DNA of 64,000 nt from Bacteroidales bacterium (GTDB lineage Bacteria > Bacteroidota > Bacteroidia > Bacteroidales > ML635J-15): assembly GCA_017651185.1 (NCBI GenBank), contig JAGCDJ010000049.1:1-64000 (forward strand), read 5' to 3'. Positions 41,942 through 51,008 of this stretch are shown piece by piece. The notes beneath the pieces were generated by a model. That model ran no database searches. It was not told the DNA's origin and worked only from the letters and a program-made list of their open reading frames with translations. Position 1 is the first letter of the stretch. The number at the start of each line of letters is the position of its first letter. Made by a program: the position numbers and the translations under genes.

Positions 41942-43072
41942 CTACAGTCTCCTTCCAAGTTTTTCAACCATCATTTTCTTCCATTCGGCAAAAGTACCAT
42001 CGGCAATATGTTCACGTGCGAGGTCAACAAGATGCAGATAGAAACCGAGGTTATGAATACTTGCGATTTGTGCGGCAAGCATTTCGCCAGCAATCACAAG
42101 GTGACGCAAGTATGCCTTCGAGTAGAACGAATCCACCAATGTTGTACCATTTTCGTCAAGCGGAGAAAAGTCGTCCTTCCATTTCTCGTTGCGCATGTTC
42201 ATCGTGCCTTCCATAGTGAAAAGCATACCATTGCGGGCATTGCGTGTCGGCATTACGCAATCGAACATATCAATTCCGCGTGCGATTCCTTCGAGAATGT
42301 TGACAGGAGTTCCAACGCCCATAAGGTAACGAGGTTTGTCCTGAGGCAAATGCTCATTCACAATATCAATCATATCGTACATCTGCTGCGTTGGTTCGCC
42401 AACAGAAAGACCACCTATGGCATTTCCTTCCGCACCTATATCGGCCACATACTTTGCCGATTCCACGCGCAAATCCTCATAGGTTGAACCCTGCACTATC
42501 GGGAAAAACGCCTGGCGATAACCGTAAAGACCTTCGGTCTCGTTGAAATGCTTCCATCCGCGAGAAAGCCACGAATTTGTAAGTTTCAACGACTTTGCAG
42601 CATACTTGTAGTCGCAAGGATATGGAGTACACTCGTCGAATGCCATCATTATGTCGGCTCCTATGTTGCGCTGAATGTCAACAACACGCTCCGGCGTAAA
42701 AATATGCTTCGAACCGTCTATGTGACTTCTGAAGATTGCACCGTCGTCGGTGAGTTTGCGGCAATCGGCCATAGAAAACACCTGAAAGCCACCACTATCG
42801 GTAAGGATCGGTCTGTCCCAACCATTGAACTTGTGCAGTCCGCCTGCCCTATTGATAATATCAATTCCAGGACGCAAATACAAATGATAGGTATTACCGA
42901 GGATTATCTGGGCATTAATTTCATTCTTAATCTCGTATGTATGAACACCTTTAACAGTACCACATGTGCCAACCGGCATAAAAATTGGCGTCTGTATTTC
43001 GCCATGGTCGGTGGTTATAACGCCACGACGGGCATTGGTTTTTTCGTCTTTATGTAAAATTTTAAAATCCAT
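41942..43072 (-). CDS. tgt: tRNA-guanine transglycosylase (Tgt)
   Basis: 376 residues that exchange guanine-34 for preQ1 in tRNAs with GUN anticodons. The catalytic Asp lies in MAFDECTPYP, the other in ILTDSGGFQVFS, and the base-binding GLSVGEP and the zinc-site cysteines near the C-terminus are expected in this family, but the C-terminal zinc cluster CxCxxC is not obvious. The segment KAYLRHLVIAGEMLAAQIAS matches the usual end. Confidence 0.96.
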   Translation of the reverse strand: MDFKILHKDEKTNARRGVITTDHGEIQTPIFMPVGTCGTVKGVHTYEIKNEINAQIILGNTYHLYLRPGIDIINRAGGLHKFNGWDRPILTDSGGFQVFSMADCRKLTDDGAIFRSHIDGSKHIFTPERVVDIQRNIGADIMMAFDECTPYPCDYKYAAKSLKLTNSWLSRGWKHFNETEGLYGYRQAFFPIVQGSTYEDLRVESAKYVADIGAEGNAIGGLSVGEPTQQMYDMIDIVNEHLPQDKPRYLMGVGTPVNILEGIARGIDMFDCVMPTRNARNGMLFTMEGTMNMRNEKWKDDFSPLDENGTTLVDSFYSKAYLRHLVIAGEMLAAQIASIHNLGFYLHLVDLAREHIADGTFAEWKKMMVEKLGRRL

Positions 43073-43076
43073 GGCG

Positions 43077-43084
43077 CAAAGATA
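43077..43084 (-). promoter_or_regulatory. -7 element of the tgt-lptG-deacylase operon
   Basis: On the minus strand the bases read TATCTTTG, matching TAnnTTTG, ending 5 bases before the tgt start codon. Such a short distance would give a leader of a few bases or none. No TTG at the usual spacing was found. Confidence 0.4.
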
Positions 43085-43130
43085 ATCTAATTTTAGATTT
43101 TAGGTTTACGATTTCGGATTTAGGTTTTTG

Positions 43131-44702
43131 CTACCTTGCAAGCACTTCCTTTGCCTTATCCATATAGGGGTCGTCCTCAAGAAGAATAGTATTGGCGGCA
43201 TTCAGGTCTAGGCAATAGGATGCAATCTGATACCTCAATATCATATTCAAATACTTGCGCGAACGTGTAAGGTCGAACTGCGTATAGGATATGCTGTCGG
43301 ACTGAAGTCTATCGAGAAACTTGCTGAACATTTTGTCGTTATCAAGAAATGCATCCATACTTTTTACCGACGAAACACCCGACATCTTTGCGCGATTTCT
43401 GTCAAAATACTCAACGCAGAAATCGCTTATTACATTTGTACGACCTATTGCTATAAGCATATCTGAAACATACGAAGTGTCGTGTTCGACAGCAATGTCA
43501 GGCATAAGACCATCACCCTCGTACACCTTGCGCTTCTTGTTCAGAGTATAGAACACCTTAGTGCTGTCGACGCTCTGCTTGTTCTTTCCGTAACTGGAAT
43601 AGTATTTTTCGAGATACGATATGTAACCATCGCTGTAACTGCGTTGTACGCATCGTCCAGACGGCAGATAATACCTTGACACAGTAAGTCTTACCGATGA
43701 ACCATCGGACAAGTTGAACATACGTTGCACAAGACCTTTTCCAAAAGTAACATTACCAATTACCGTACCAATGTCGTAGTCCTGAATCACACCGGCAGTA
43801 ATTTCCGATGCCGAAGCAGAACTTTCGTTTACTAGTACAACAAGCGGATAACCTGCACATACGCCATTGTGTCCAGACGAATAAACTTCTTCGCGCTTTG
43901 AATTTGCACCTTCGGTGTAGACAAGCAATTTCTTTTCGGCAAAGAAATTGTCGAGAATACCCTGCGCAGCATGCATAAAACCACCGCTATTGTCGCGAAG
44001 ATCAACAACCAACGACTTAATTTTCAAAAACATAAGCATTCTCAGTGCATCATCAAACTGCTCAACCGTATTGCTGTTGAACGAAGTCACCTTTATGTAA
44101 CCTATATCGTTAAGTTTTGAATAATATACGCTTTCAACCTCCACAGGGGCACGACGAATTTCAAAATCCATCATGTTGCCATCGCGCAAAATCTTCAGTT
44201 TTACCTTTTTGCCCTCTTCGCCCAAGATGCGCCCACGAACACTGTCGTTAGTTATGCCAATACCCGACATCGGTCTGCCGTCGACATCGATAATCCTGTC
44301 TCCAGCCATCAAACCTGCCTTTTCCGATGCACCGCCAGGTATAATATTGGTAACCATCACCGTATCGTGCAATACATAAAACCTGATTCCTATTCCGACA
44401 AAGTTGCCTGTTAGTTCGGTTTCAACATCTGCAGTCTCCTTGGCTGTCATGTACGACGAATGCGGGTCAAGGTTATGCAGGAAATCGGAAATCATAATAT
44501 CTTCAATACTATCACTATTTATATCATCCACATAATATGTGTCAATTAGGTTCATCACATCCTGGATTTTTCCGTTCGAATAAACAGACCCTCCAGCATC
44601 CTGCCTGAAAAGCATAGAAATAAACATTCCTACAACAACAGAAACCGCAACTATCAGCGGAATCAAAATAGCGAACTTCGAATTATTATATTTCATCGCC
44701 AT
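43131..44702 (-). CDS. S41-family C-terminal processing peptidase with PDZ domain
   Basis: 523 residues. An N-terminal membrane anchor (about residues 10-30), PDZ domain (VTNIIPGGASEKAGLMAGDR), and the Ser-Lys protease part follow, with nucleophile Ser in VNESSASASEIT and general-base Lys in GNVTFGKGLVQ. It acts in the periplasm on C-terminal tails. The start at 44702 overlaps the dCMP deaminase 3' end by 17 bases; a second Met two codons in is possible. Confidence 0.93.
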   Translation of the reverse strand: MAMKYNNSKFAILIPLIVAVSVVVGMFISMLFRQDAGGSVYSNGKIQDVMNLIDTYYVDDINSDSIEDIMISDFLHNLDPHSSYMTAKETADVETELTGNFVGIGIRFYVLHDTVMVTNIIPGGASEKAGLMAGDRIIDVDGRPMSGIGITNDSVRGRILGEEGKKVKLKILRDGNMMDFEIRRAPVEVESVYYSKLNDIGYIKVTSFNSNTVEQFDDALRMLMFLKIKSLVVDLRDNSGGFMHAAQGILDNFFAEKKLLVYTEGANSKREEVYSSGHNGVCAGYPLVVLVNESSASASEITAGVIQDYDIGTVIGNVTFGKGLVQRMFNLSDGSSVRLTVSRYYLPSGRCVQRSYSDGYISYLEKYYSSYGKNKQSVDSTKVFYTLNKKRKVYEGDGLMPDIAVEHDTSYVSDMLIAIGRTNVISDFCVEYFDRNRAKMSGVSSVKSMDAFLDNDKMFSKFLDRLQSDSISYTQFDLTRSRKYLNMILRYQIASYCLDLNAANTILLEDDPYMDKAKEVLAR

Positions 44703-45126
44703 TAAAATTTATGACTTCAATGCCTGCTCTCTTCAAAAGTTCTATTCCTTCGGACTTGCGGTATTCCTCGGCATACACCACGCGCACTATCCCCGACTGT
44801 ATTATGAGTTTGGCACATTCTATACATGGTGCAGTTGTTATGTAAAGCGTTGCGCCCTCGCTACTATTTCCCGACTTTGCCACTTTGGTTATAGCATTTG
44901 CCTCAGCGTGAAGCACATACGGTTTTGTCGTATTGTTCTCATCCTCGCACTGATTCTCGAATCCAGATGGTGTTCCGTTGAATCCATCCGAAATTATCAT
45001 TCTGTTCTTCACTAGCAAGGCCCCAACCTGACGGCGCTTGCAATACGAGTTCTTTGCCCATATCGCCGCCATATCCAAATAGTTGCGGTCGAAATTATGC
45101 TGTCTTTCTTCCTTATGATTTTCCAT
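44686..45126 (-). CDS. dCMP deaminase family protein
   Basis: 146 residues. Zinc ligands are visible in HAEANAI (His, with catalytic Glu) and PCIECAKLI (two Cys); a further Cys-containing loop near the N-terminus (CKRRQVGALLV) matches dCMP deaminases of the ComEB type. It converts dCMP to dUMP for thymidylate synthesis. It lies between dnaB and the S41 peptidase. Confidence 0.92.
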   Translation of the reverse strand: MENHKEERQHNFDRNYLDMAAIWAKNSYCKRRQVGALLVKNRMIISDGFNGTPSGFENQCEDENNTTKPYVLHAEANAITKVAKSGNSSEGATLYITTAPCIECAKLIIQSGIVRVVYAEEYRKSEGIELLKRAGIEVINFNGDEI

Positions 45127-45142
45127 ATCTTATCTGCTAAAA

Positions 45143-46747
45143 TTAAAATGGTGGTTCGTCAATAGTTCCGCCCGACTTTGCAAATCCTTCAGGCGTTGTA
45201 TTCTCGAAACTATTGTCTCCGACGAAACTTGCACCTTCATTCATTGACTGCATGCTGTTTCCAAAATCCTGACTGTTCATCTTCGAACCATGTATCTGAT
45301 ATTCGGTATCTGAAGACGGAGGCAACTCGCTTATGCTGTCCTCCAGGTCCTTGAACTTTGCAAGTTCCTTGACAAATCGCAGATTCACATCGTCAACTGC
45401 TCCGTTACGGTGCTTAGCGACGATGACAGTTGCCAAACCAATCGTCGAATGACCTTCGCTGTCGACCTTGAGCCCGTAGTATTCGGGACGGTGAATGAAC
45501 CCTACAATATCGGCATCCTGCTCTATTGCTCCCGACTCACGCAGGTCGGATAGTTGCGGACGCTTGTCATTAGTTCTGGTTTCAACGCTACGGTTCAACT
45601 GAGACAGGGCAATTATCGGCACATTCAGTTCCTTTGCTATTGCCTTGAGCGACCGCGATATAGAACTAACTTCCTGTTCACGGCTTCCCTTGTTGTCCAA
45701 TCCCGACGTCATAAGTTGCAAATAGTCGATAATTATTATATCAAGTCCTTCCTTGCTGTTTTTCTGACGGCGGCACTTAGAACGCAGTTCAAACACCGAC
45801 ATTGCAGGCGTATCGTCAATATATAGAGGAGCAGACCCTAGACGCTCAAGTTTCGAATCGAAACAATGCCAGTCCTCTTCGCTCAACTCACCATTCCTAA
45901 TTGCTTCGCCCGACACTTCTATTTCAGCAGCAATAAGACGGTTTACCAGTTGTATAGATGACATTTCAAGTGAAAAGAATACCACTGTCTTGTGATGCTC
46001 AACAGCCATATTCCTTGCCATCGAGAGAACGAACGCAGTCTTACCCATAGAAGGACGTGCCGCTATAATTACAAGGTCCGATGGCTGCCAGCCCGAAGTA
46101 AGTCTGTCGAGATCGGTAAAACCAGAAGGCACACCTCGCAATTGACCCTTGTTCTTCGCCGCCTTGTCGATAGCATTCTTTGCCGGTTCCATCAAAGAAT
46201 CAATCTTCACCAAATCCTTCTTAATGGTACCTTCCGATATCTTGAATATTTCGCCTTCTGCAAAAGTTATAAGTTCATCTACATCCTTTGTCTCGTCATA
46301 CGACAACTTCTGTATCTCGGTAGACGCCTTTATAAGTTCACGCTGAATGTACTTCTGCTGCACTATCCTCGCGTGATATTCCAAATGTGCCGCCGTACCT
46401 ATAAGTTCGGTAAGTTCCAAAATGTACGGCAAGCCCCCAACATCTTCGAGCAGCCCTTTGATGCGAAGGTCCTCCGACAAGGTTATTGCATCAATAGGTT
46501 TCTGCGCCTGCATGAGGGATATCATTGTGGCAAATATGGTCTGGTGCGCCGGAATATAAAAACTCTCGGGCTTAATAATATTCATAATATCATATATCGC
46601 ACTCGACTGTATCAGAATTGCCCCCAATACTGCCTTCTCCAATTCTGGCGACTGAGGCGGAACCTTGCCCAAAAGTGTGTTCAGTTCTTCCAAGACCTCG
46701 TTTCCTCGCTTCTTTCCTTTCTTTGCTGTATCTTTTTCCTGTGCCAT
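45143..46747 (-). CDS. dnaB: Replicative DNA helicase DnaB
   Basis: 534 residues. The N-terminal primase-interaction domain (PPQSPELEKAVLGAILIQSS) leads into a RecA-like motor with Walker A ARPSMGKTAFVLS, Walker B IIIDYLQLM, and arginine-finger region REQEVSSISRSLKAIAKEL. It is complete, with a long disordered C-terminal tail rich in Ser, Asn and Gly. No intein is present. Confidence 0.98.
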   Translation of the reverse strand: MAQEKDTAKKGKKRGNEVLEELNTLLGKVPPQSPELEKAVLGAILIQSSAIYDIMNIIKPESFYIPAHQTIFATMISLMQAQKPIDAITLSEDLRIKGLLEDVGGLPYILELTELIGTAAHLEYHARIVQQKYIQRELIKASTEIQKLSYDETKDVDELITFAEGEIFKISEGTIKKDLVKIDSLMEPAKNAIDKAAKNKGQLRGVPSGFTDLDRLTSGWQPSDLVIIAARPSMGKTAFVLSMARNMAVEHHKTVVFFSLEMSSIQLVNRLIAAEIEVSGEAIRNGELSEEDWHCFDSKLERLGSAPLYIDDTPAMSVFELRSKCRRQKNSKEGLDIIIIDYLQLMTSGLDNKGSREQEVSSISRSLKAIAKELNVPIIALSQLNRSVETRTNDKRPQLSDLRESGAIEQDADIVGFIHRPEYYGLKVDSEGHSTIGLATVIVAKHRNGAVDDVNLRFVKELAKFKDLEDSISELPPSSDTEYQIHGSKMNSQDFGNSMQSMNEGASFVGDNSFENTTPEGFAKSGGTIDEPPF

Positions 46748-46767
46748 AAATCATTTTTTTTCGAGTG

Positions 46768-46775
46768 CAAAATTA
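46768..46775 (-). promoter_or_regulatory. -7 element of the dnaB transcript
   Basis: TAATTTTG on the minus strand matches TAnnTTTG, about 20 bases before the dnaB start. The -33 box is not clear. The 161-base gap down to 46908 otherwise shows no gene. Confidence 0.45.
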
Positions 46776-46908
46776 CTATTTTCCATGCTTGGATAAACCT
46801 GCACTTATCAACGGAAAACAGCAGCACCCCATTCGTTATTAACAAAATCCGTCCCTTTGCCCTGACAGAAACAACTTTGCAATGTTAATACAATTTCCCA
46901 TTGCCCTT

Positions 46909-47697
46909 TTATATCAGTTTTACGAACTTTGACCTCACCTTCTCCACATCCTCAGACAATGTCGCAGAACTAGTACCTTTGTCCTCAATTCTCTTGAAAT
47001 CAGTCTTAATCGACTCCACAATGTCGGTATCGGACAACTGCGATAGCAAGGCATTTATCTGATGCAGCACATTGAAATGCTTTTCAACTGAAGTAAGATT
47101 CTCCTCGTTTTGTTCGGTCTCCTGCGCCAGTCCAAGATGACTTGTTTCGAGCCAGAACCCGCTGATAAACATTGCCGAAACTCCATACTTTTCGTTTTCG
47201 GCAGGCACAACGGCATCAGCATTCAAAATACTATCGACTAGGGAAAAAATTACCTGTTCATCGTTAAGATTTTCCTCGATCTTTGGCACATATTCCGAAA
47301 AAACATCGCTCTCGACTGCCAATTTCTCCGCAAGCACTTTTGTCGCATCCAGAATATCGGTGCAAATCTGCACCCTCTCGAAATATCTTGCATACCCAAG
47401 GTCAGCGACAAACATTCCCATTGCCAAAGCAGTTTCCTTCGAGTTTTGGTAAAGGTCAACCGACCTGACATCCATCAACAGACTTTCGTCAAACTTAGTC
47501 TTGTTGTGACGCATATTGCCGCAAATCTCCGAGTATTTTGGCAACTGGTTCAGTATGCTGTCGATATGACTTTTGTCGGCAGTAGATTCCACATTGCTGA
47601 AATCTTCGTTTACCTGCTTGTACTGCAAGCTATTGCTACAGGATGAAAAAGCAAATGCTATCAATAAAAGAATACAATATGCCTTAGTTTTATCCAT
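46909..47697 (-). CDS. Lipoprotein of unknown function
   Basis: 262 residues, not recognised. The start at 47697 overlaps the rfbD stop by 8 bases (ATGGATAA) and gives a signal with lipobox ILLLIAFAFSSC. The mature part is helical and acidic with no Cys, rather like a soluble helical bundle. The position after rfbD suggests co-transcription with the rhamnose genes; a functional link is not shown. Confidence 0.75.
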   Translation of the reverse strand: MDKTKAYCILLLIAFAFSSCSNSLQYKQVNEDFSNVESTADKSHIDSILNQLPKYSEICGNMRHNKTKFDESLLMDVRSVDLYQNSKETALAMGMFVADLGYARYFERVQICTDILDATKVLAEKLAVESDVFSEYVPKIEENLNDEQVIFSLVDSILNADAVVPAENEKYGVSAMFISGFWLETSHLGLAQETEQNEENLTSVEKHFNVLHQINALLSQLSDTDIVESIKTDFKRIEDKGTSSATLSEDVEKVRSKFVKLI

Positions 47698-48568
47698 TAA
47701 GTTTGCTGTATCTATCAAGCATTTCGCGGAGAGAATCTGTCCAATATGGTATTTCTATGCCGAAAGTTTCCGAAATCTTTCTGGTATTCAGCACGCTATA
47801 GGTCGGACGGGTTGCCTTAGTTGGATATTCGCTTGTCAGCAACGGCTTTACATTGGCATCAATCTTTGTCAATCTGAAAATGTGCATGGTGAAATCGTAC
47901 CAAGAGCATACGCCACGGTTGGTAAAATGATAAATTCCGCCGTGCCATTCGTTTTTGTTGAGGTACAAGTCTGTAATTTTCAGCAATGCCTTTGCGAGGT
48001 CACCAGCATAGGTAGGAGTGCCAACCTGGTCAAACACAACGCCTTTTATCTTGCCTTCGCTACCGAGACGAATCATGGTTTTCACATAGTTGTTGCCATA
48101 TTCACTATACAGCCAAGCCGTGCGCACGATGACTGCATCACAGTTCTCAGCTGCTATGTTCTTCTCGCCATCAAGCTTTGTCCTGCCGTATGCCGACTGT
48201 GGATTTGTTGGCGCATCCTCGCAGTATGGAGTATTTGCCTTGCCATCGAAAACATAGTCGGTAGATACATGTATCAGTTTGAAACCAAACTTTTTGGAGC
48301 ACTGTGCAAGATTGCGCGGAGCAATGGCATTTGCCAAGTTTGCATTCTCGAGGTCATCCTCCGCCTTTTCCACAGCGGTATATGCTGCACAGTTTATTAC
48401 AACATCAAAATGCTGACTTCCGAAAAAGTTAGTTGTAGTTTCAAGGTTTGATATATCAAGTTTGTCAATATCAACGTATTCAAATTCAGCATTTGTAACT
48501 ATTTCATGGTTATCACGAATCTTGCTACCAAGTTGACCGTTGCAACCTATGACGAGTATTCTTTTCAT
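47690..48568 (-). CDS. rfbD: dTDP-4-dehydrorhamnose reductase (RfbD)
   Basis: 292 residues of the short-chain dehydrogenase fold: NAD(P)-binding GCNGQLGSKI and the catalytic YxxxK (YGRTKLDGE) preceded by STDYVFDG. It makes the last step to dTDP-L-rhamnose for surface polysaccharide. It is 2 bases downstream of rfbC. Confidence 0.97.
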   Translation of the reverse strand: MKRILVIGCNGQLGSKIRDNHEIVTNAEFEYVDIDKLDISNLETTTNFFGSQHFDVVINCAAYTAVEKAEDDLENANLANAIAPRNLAQCSKKFGFKLIHVSTDYVFDGKANTPYCEDAPTNPQSAYGRTKLDGEKNIAAENCDAVIVRTAWLYSEYGNNYVKTMIRLGSEGKIKGVVFDQVGTPTYAGDLAKALLKITDLYLNKNEWHGGIYHFTNRGVCSWYDFTMHIFRLTKIDANVKPLLTSEYPTKATRPTYSVLNTRKISETFGIEIPYWTDSLREMLDRYSKLNG

Positions 48569-48570
48569 TG

Positions 48571-49119
48571 TCAGAAGTTTAGAATTGCATTTTTCAAAGC
48601 AGGGTGTTTTGTATCTTTGTCGGAGAGTATCATTTTGTCCTGCGGAATTTTCCAGTCGATACCTAGTTCGGGGTCGTTGAAGATGATTCCGCCTTCGCTT
48701 TCCTTATTGTACACATTATCGCAAAGGTAGGAGAACACTGCATAGTCCGACAGCACCGAAAATCCATGTGCAAATCCGCGCGGGATAAAGAACTGGCGCT
48801 TGTTTTCCTCGGATAGTTCCACCGAAAAATGCTTGCCAAAAGTTGGAGATCCCTTGCGCACATCTACTGCCACATCGAGAACCTTACCGACAACGCAACG
48901 TACAAGTTTTGCCTGCGAATATGGATTCAACTGGAAATGCAATCCGCGCACAACGCCGTATGTCGAACTGGATTCGTTCTGCTGCACTGGTATAAAGTTG
49001 ATTCCAGCCGCCTCAAAGTCGGATTTTTTCCAAGTTTCGAAGAAGTAGCCCCTCTGGTCGCCAAAAACTTTCGGCTCGATAATCTTCAAATCCTTTATAA
49101 AGGTATCAGTTACAGTCAT
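48571..49119 (-). CDS. rfbC: dTDP-4-dehydrorhamnose 3,5-epimerase (RfbC)
   Basis: 182 residues of the cupin fold. GVVRGLHFQLNPYSQAKLVR carries the catalytic His, and FFIPRGFAHGFSVLSD and ELGIDWKIP are typical. It epimerises C3 and C5 of the 4-keto sugar before RfbD reduces it. Confidence 0.97.
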   Translation of the reverse strand: MTVTDTFIKDLKIIEPKVFGDQRGYFFETWKKSDFEAAGINFIPVQQNESSSTYGVVRGLHFQLNPYSQAKLVRCVVGKVLDVAVDVRKGSPTFGKHFSVELSEENKRQFFIPRGFAHGFSVLSDYAVFSYLCDNVYNKESEGGIIFNDPELGIDWKIPQDKMILSDKDTKHPALKNAILNF

Positions 49120-49124
49120 TTCTG

Positions 49125-49994
49125 CTATTTTTCGTTTACAATCCTCAACAAATATTTTCCGTAGTTGCTCTTCGAAAGTTTTTCGGCGAGAACTGCAAGT
49201 TGTTCCTTGTTTATGAAACCTTTACGATATGCAATCTCCTCGATGCACGATGCCTTCAAGCCCTGACGATGCTCTATTGTCTCAATGAAGTTTGATGCCT
49301 GCAGCAGACTGTCAGGCGTGCCAGTGTCGAGCCATGCAAAACCACGTCCCAAAAGTTTGATTTGCAAGCGGTCTTCCTTGAGGTACAAGTTGTTGAGGTC
49401 GGTGATTTCGAGTTCGCCACGCTTCGACGGTTTCAAACTCTTTGCCTTTGCAACCACATCGTTCGAGTAGAAGTAAAGTCCTGTTACAGCGTAGTTTGAC
49501 TTTGGATGCTCTGGTTTTTCCTCGATGGAAATCACCTTGCCATCCTTATCGAATTCAGCAACACCGTAGCGTTCCGGGTCGTTTACATAGTAACCGAAAA
49601 TTATTGCACCATCCTCTATTTTTGCAGCATCGGTCAACTGCTGACCGAAACTCTGTCCATAGAAAATATTGTCGCCGAGCACGAGGCAAACCTTATCGTC
49701 GCCAATGAATTCTTCTCCGAGTATGAATGCCTGGGCAAGTCCATCCGGCGAAGGTTGAATCTTGTATTGTATGTCCATTCCGAGTTGCGAGCCGTCACCG
49801 AACAACTTTTCGTACAGACCGATGTCCTGAGGAGTAGAGATTATCAAAACTTCGCGTATTCCTGCCAGCATCAACGTCGAAAGCGGATAGTAAATCATCG
49901 GCTTGTCGTAAACTGGAATTATTTGCTTCGAAATGCTTATTGTCATCGGGTGCAGACGAGTTCCAGCACCACCTGCTAAAATTATACCTTTCAT
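49125..49994 (-). CDS. rfbA: Glucose-1-phosphate thymidylyltransferase (RfbA)
   Basis: 289 residues beginning [17 protein letters not shown], the nucleotide-binding loop. [10 protein letters not shown] holds the catalytic Asp, and [19 protein letters not shown] is the C-terminal signature. It makes dTDP-glucose. The start at 49994 is chosen; 17 codons upstream to 50045 are not part of the family and would cross the promoter. rfbB is not next to it in this window. Confidence 0.97.
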   Translation of the reverse strand: MKGIILAGGAGTRLHPMTISISKQIIPVYDKPMIYYPLSTLMLAGIREVLIISTPQDIGLYEKLFGDGSQLGMDIQYKIQPSPDGLAQAFILGEEFIGDDKVCLVLGDNIFYGQSFGQQLTDAAKIEDGAIIFGYYVNDPERYGVAEFDKDGKVISIEEKPEHPKSNYAVTGLYFYSNDVVAKAKSLKPSKRGELEITDLNNLYLKEDRLQIKLLGRGFAWLDTGTPDSLLQASNFIETIEHRQGLKASCIEEIAYRKGFINKEQLAVLAEKLSKSNYGKYLLRIVNEK

Positions 49995-50015
49995 TGTGTT
50001 TCGTTTTCGTGTTTG

Positions 50016-50045
50016 CAAATATATACAATTAATGTTAGGTGGCAA
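50016..50045 (-). promoter_or_regulatory. Promoter of the rfbACD operon
   Basis: On the minus strand TTG at 50045-50043, 19 bases, then TATATTTG at 50023-50016: both boxes match. The predicted start of transcription leaves a leader of roughly 15 bases before rfbA, which also supports the shorter rfbA start. Confidence 0.8.
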
Positions 50046-50046
50046 T

Positions 50047-50081
50047 ATAAAAAATCAGCAACCGTCAAATGGCGACTGCTG
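50047..50081 (-). terminator. Terminator after the HEPN/MNT pair
   Basis: On the minus strand a 9-bp stem (CAGCAGTCG / CGGTTGCTG, with two G-U pairs) and an 8-base loop are followed by ATTTTTTAT. The T-tract abuts the rfbA promoter. Confidence 0.65.
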
Positions 50082-50106
50082 TAAATCGTTAGTGTTGATT
50101 TTTGCC

Positions 50107-50505
50107 TTATCCTTCTATATACTTTTCAATTTTCTCAATCATAAGTCGGGTAGGTTCAATCATCGGAGCAATTTCCTTTTCTTCTGCGTTATACGCACAG
50201 TTATAATCCGACTTCTCCCGCAAGCCCTGAAGATGAGAATAATGTTTACCCTCTTCAATGGAAAAAATCCCTGTTGTTACATAATGCATTCCAAATGTGC
50301 CTGCAGCACCACGATGTGTGGATACACTATACCCGTCACGAATAAGCAATGCAGAAACTGCATGAAACAATGAATAATAAAGACGGTTGACGACATTGTC
50401 CCAATAACCTGCTTTTGATAGCAACTCTATCTGCTCAAAGTTTTTATGCGCTTTCTCCATTTGCAGACGCACAGTCGTCTTTCGTTCTTCATCGCTCAAA
50501 CTCAT
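50107..50505 (-). CDS. HEPN-domain protein (toxin-like member of a HEPN/MNT pair)
   Basis: 132 residues, helical. The HEPN family pattern R-x6-H is seen as RLYYSLFH near residue 42, which in active toxins forms the RNase site; NYNCAYNAEEKE-like acidic region follows. The start codon overlaps the MNT stop (ATGA). In HepT-MntA pairs HepT is an RNase toxin and MntA inactivates it by adding AMP groups. Here the gene order is nucleotidyltransferase first, then HEPN. Confidence 0.85.
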   Translation of the reverse strand: MSLSDEERKTTVRLQMEKAHKNFEQIELLSKAGYWDNVVNRLYYSLFHAVSALLIRDGYSVSTHRGAAGTFGMHYVTTGIFSIEEGKHYSHLQGLREKSDYNCAYNAEEKEIAPMIEPTRLMIEKIEKYIEG

Positions 50506-50819
50506 ACCAATACGATTTTGTCACGTTCAACATTTTTGTAGAAAGGCAGAAATGAAATTGAATCCCATTCCTTTTTGGTGTACATCTGCGGACTGATAAG
50601 TTCTCCGATATTCCAACCTAGCAAAGTAAAAGGGAAAGACACATTGTCATAATCACTGTCAGACAATTCCGGTTTGTCGAGCAATATAAGCAAGTCCCAG
50701 TCGCTGTCATCCTTGTAATCGCCCCTTGCCCTTGAACCATACAGAATCAAGGAACTGCTTGGTGGCAATGCTTTCATCGCAACCTGCTTTATGTTCTCTA
50801 TGACTTTTGTCCTTTCCAT
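50502..50819 (-). CDS. MNT-domain minimal nucleotidyltransferase (antitoxin-like)
   Basis: 105 residues with the GSx10DxD catalytic motif: YGSRARGDYKDDSDWDLLIL, where Gly-Ser is followed by ten residues and Asp-Trp-Asp. A single small polymerase-beta-like domain is the MNT type. It probably adenylylates the HEPN partner. Intact active-site residues argue for a working pair. Confidence 0.88.
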   Translation of the reverse strand: MERTKVIENIKQVAMKALPPSSSLILYGSRARGDYKDDSDWDLLILLDKPELSDSDYDNVSFPFTLLGWNIGELISPQMYTKKEWDSISFLPFYKNVERDKIVLV

Positions 50820-50821
50820 TG

Positions 50822-51001
50822 TTATCGACTAATTTCATTCGCAAAATTAAACATTATTTTCAATAATGTCAGCAAAATATCTAAAATGATGCCAAATGCA
50901 AAAAAACAACCGAACATTACCGACTGCACAATCCGTTTGTACTTATTAAGAATTTTATCAAACTTTGACAAATCAATTACATTTCCGACATTTGTCCCCA
51001 T
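50822..51001 (-). CDS. Possible small membrane protein upstream of the MNT gene
   Basis: A 59-residue frame starting at 51001 (MGTNVGNVIDLSKF) with one strong hydrophobic helix (SVMFGCFFAFGIILDILLTL) and ending 2 bases before the MNT start. No family is recognised. It would overlap the promoter of the divergent FGE-like gene, and there is no comparative evidence, so it may be chance. If it is not real, the 238-base gap 50820-51057 holds only regulatory sequence. Confidence 0.25.
   Translation of the reverse strand: MGTNVGNVIDLSKFDKILNKYKRIVQSVMFGCFFAFGIILDILLTLLKIMFNFANEISR
50964..50994 (+). promoter_or_regulatory. Promoter of the FGE-fold secreted protein gene
   Basis: TTTG at 50964-50967, 19 bases, then GACATTTG at 50987-50994 (one mismatch to TAnnTTTG). 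It leaves a leader of about 55 bases containing a degenerate copy of the repeated leader element. Confidence 0.55.
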
Positions 51002-51008
51002 ACACAAT

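Noticed and set aside
46992..48451. Plus-strand frames opposite the lipoprotein and rfbD genes
   Set aside because: They lie fully antisense to well-supported genes and show no domain.
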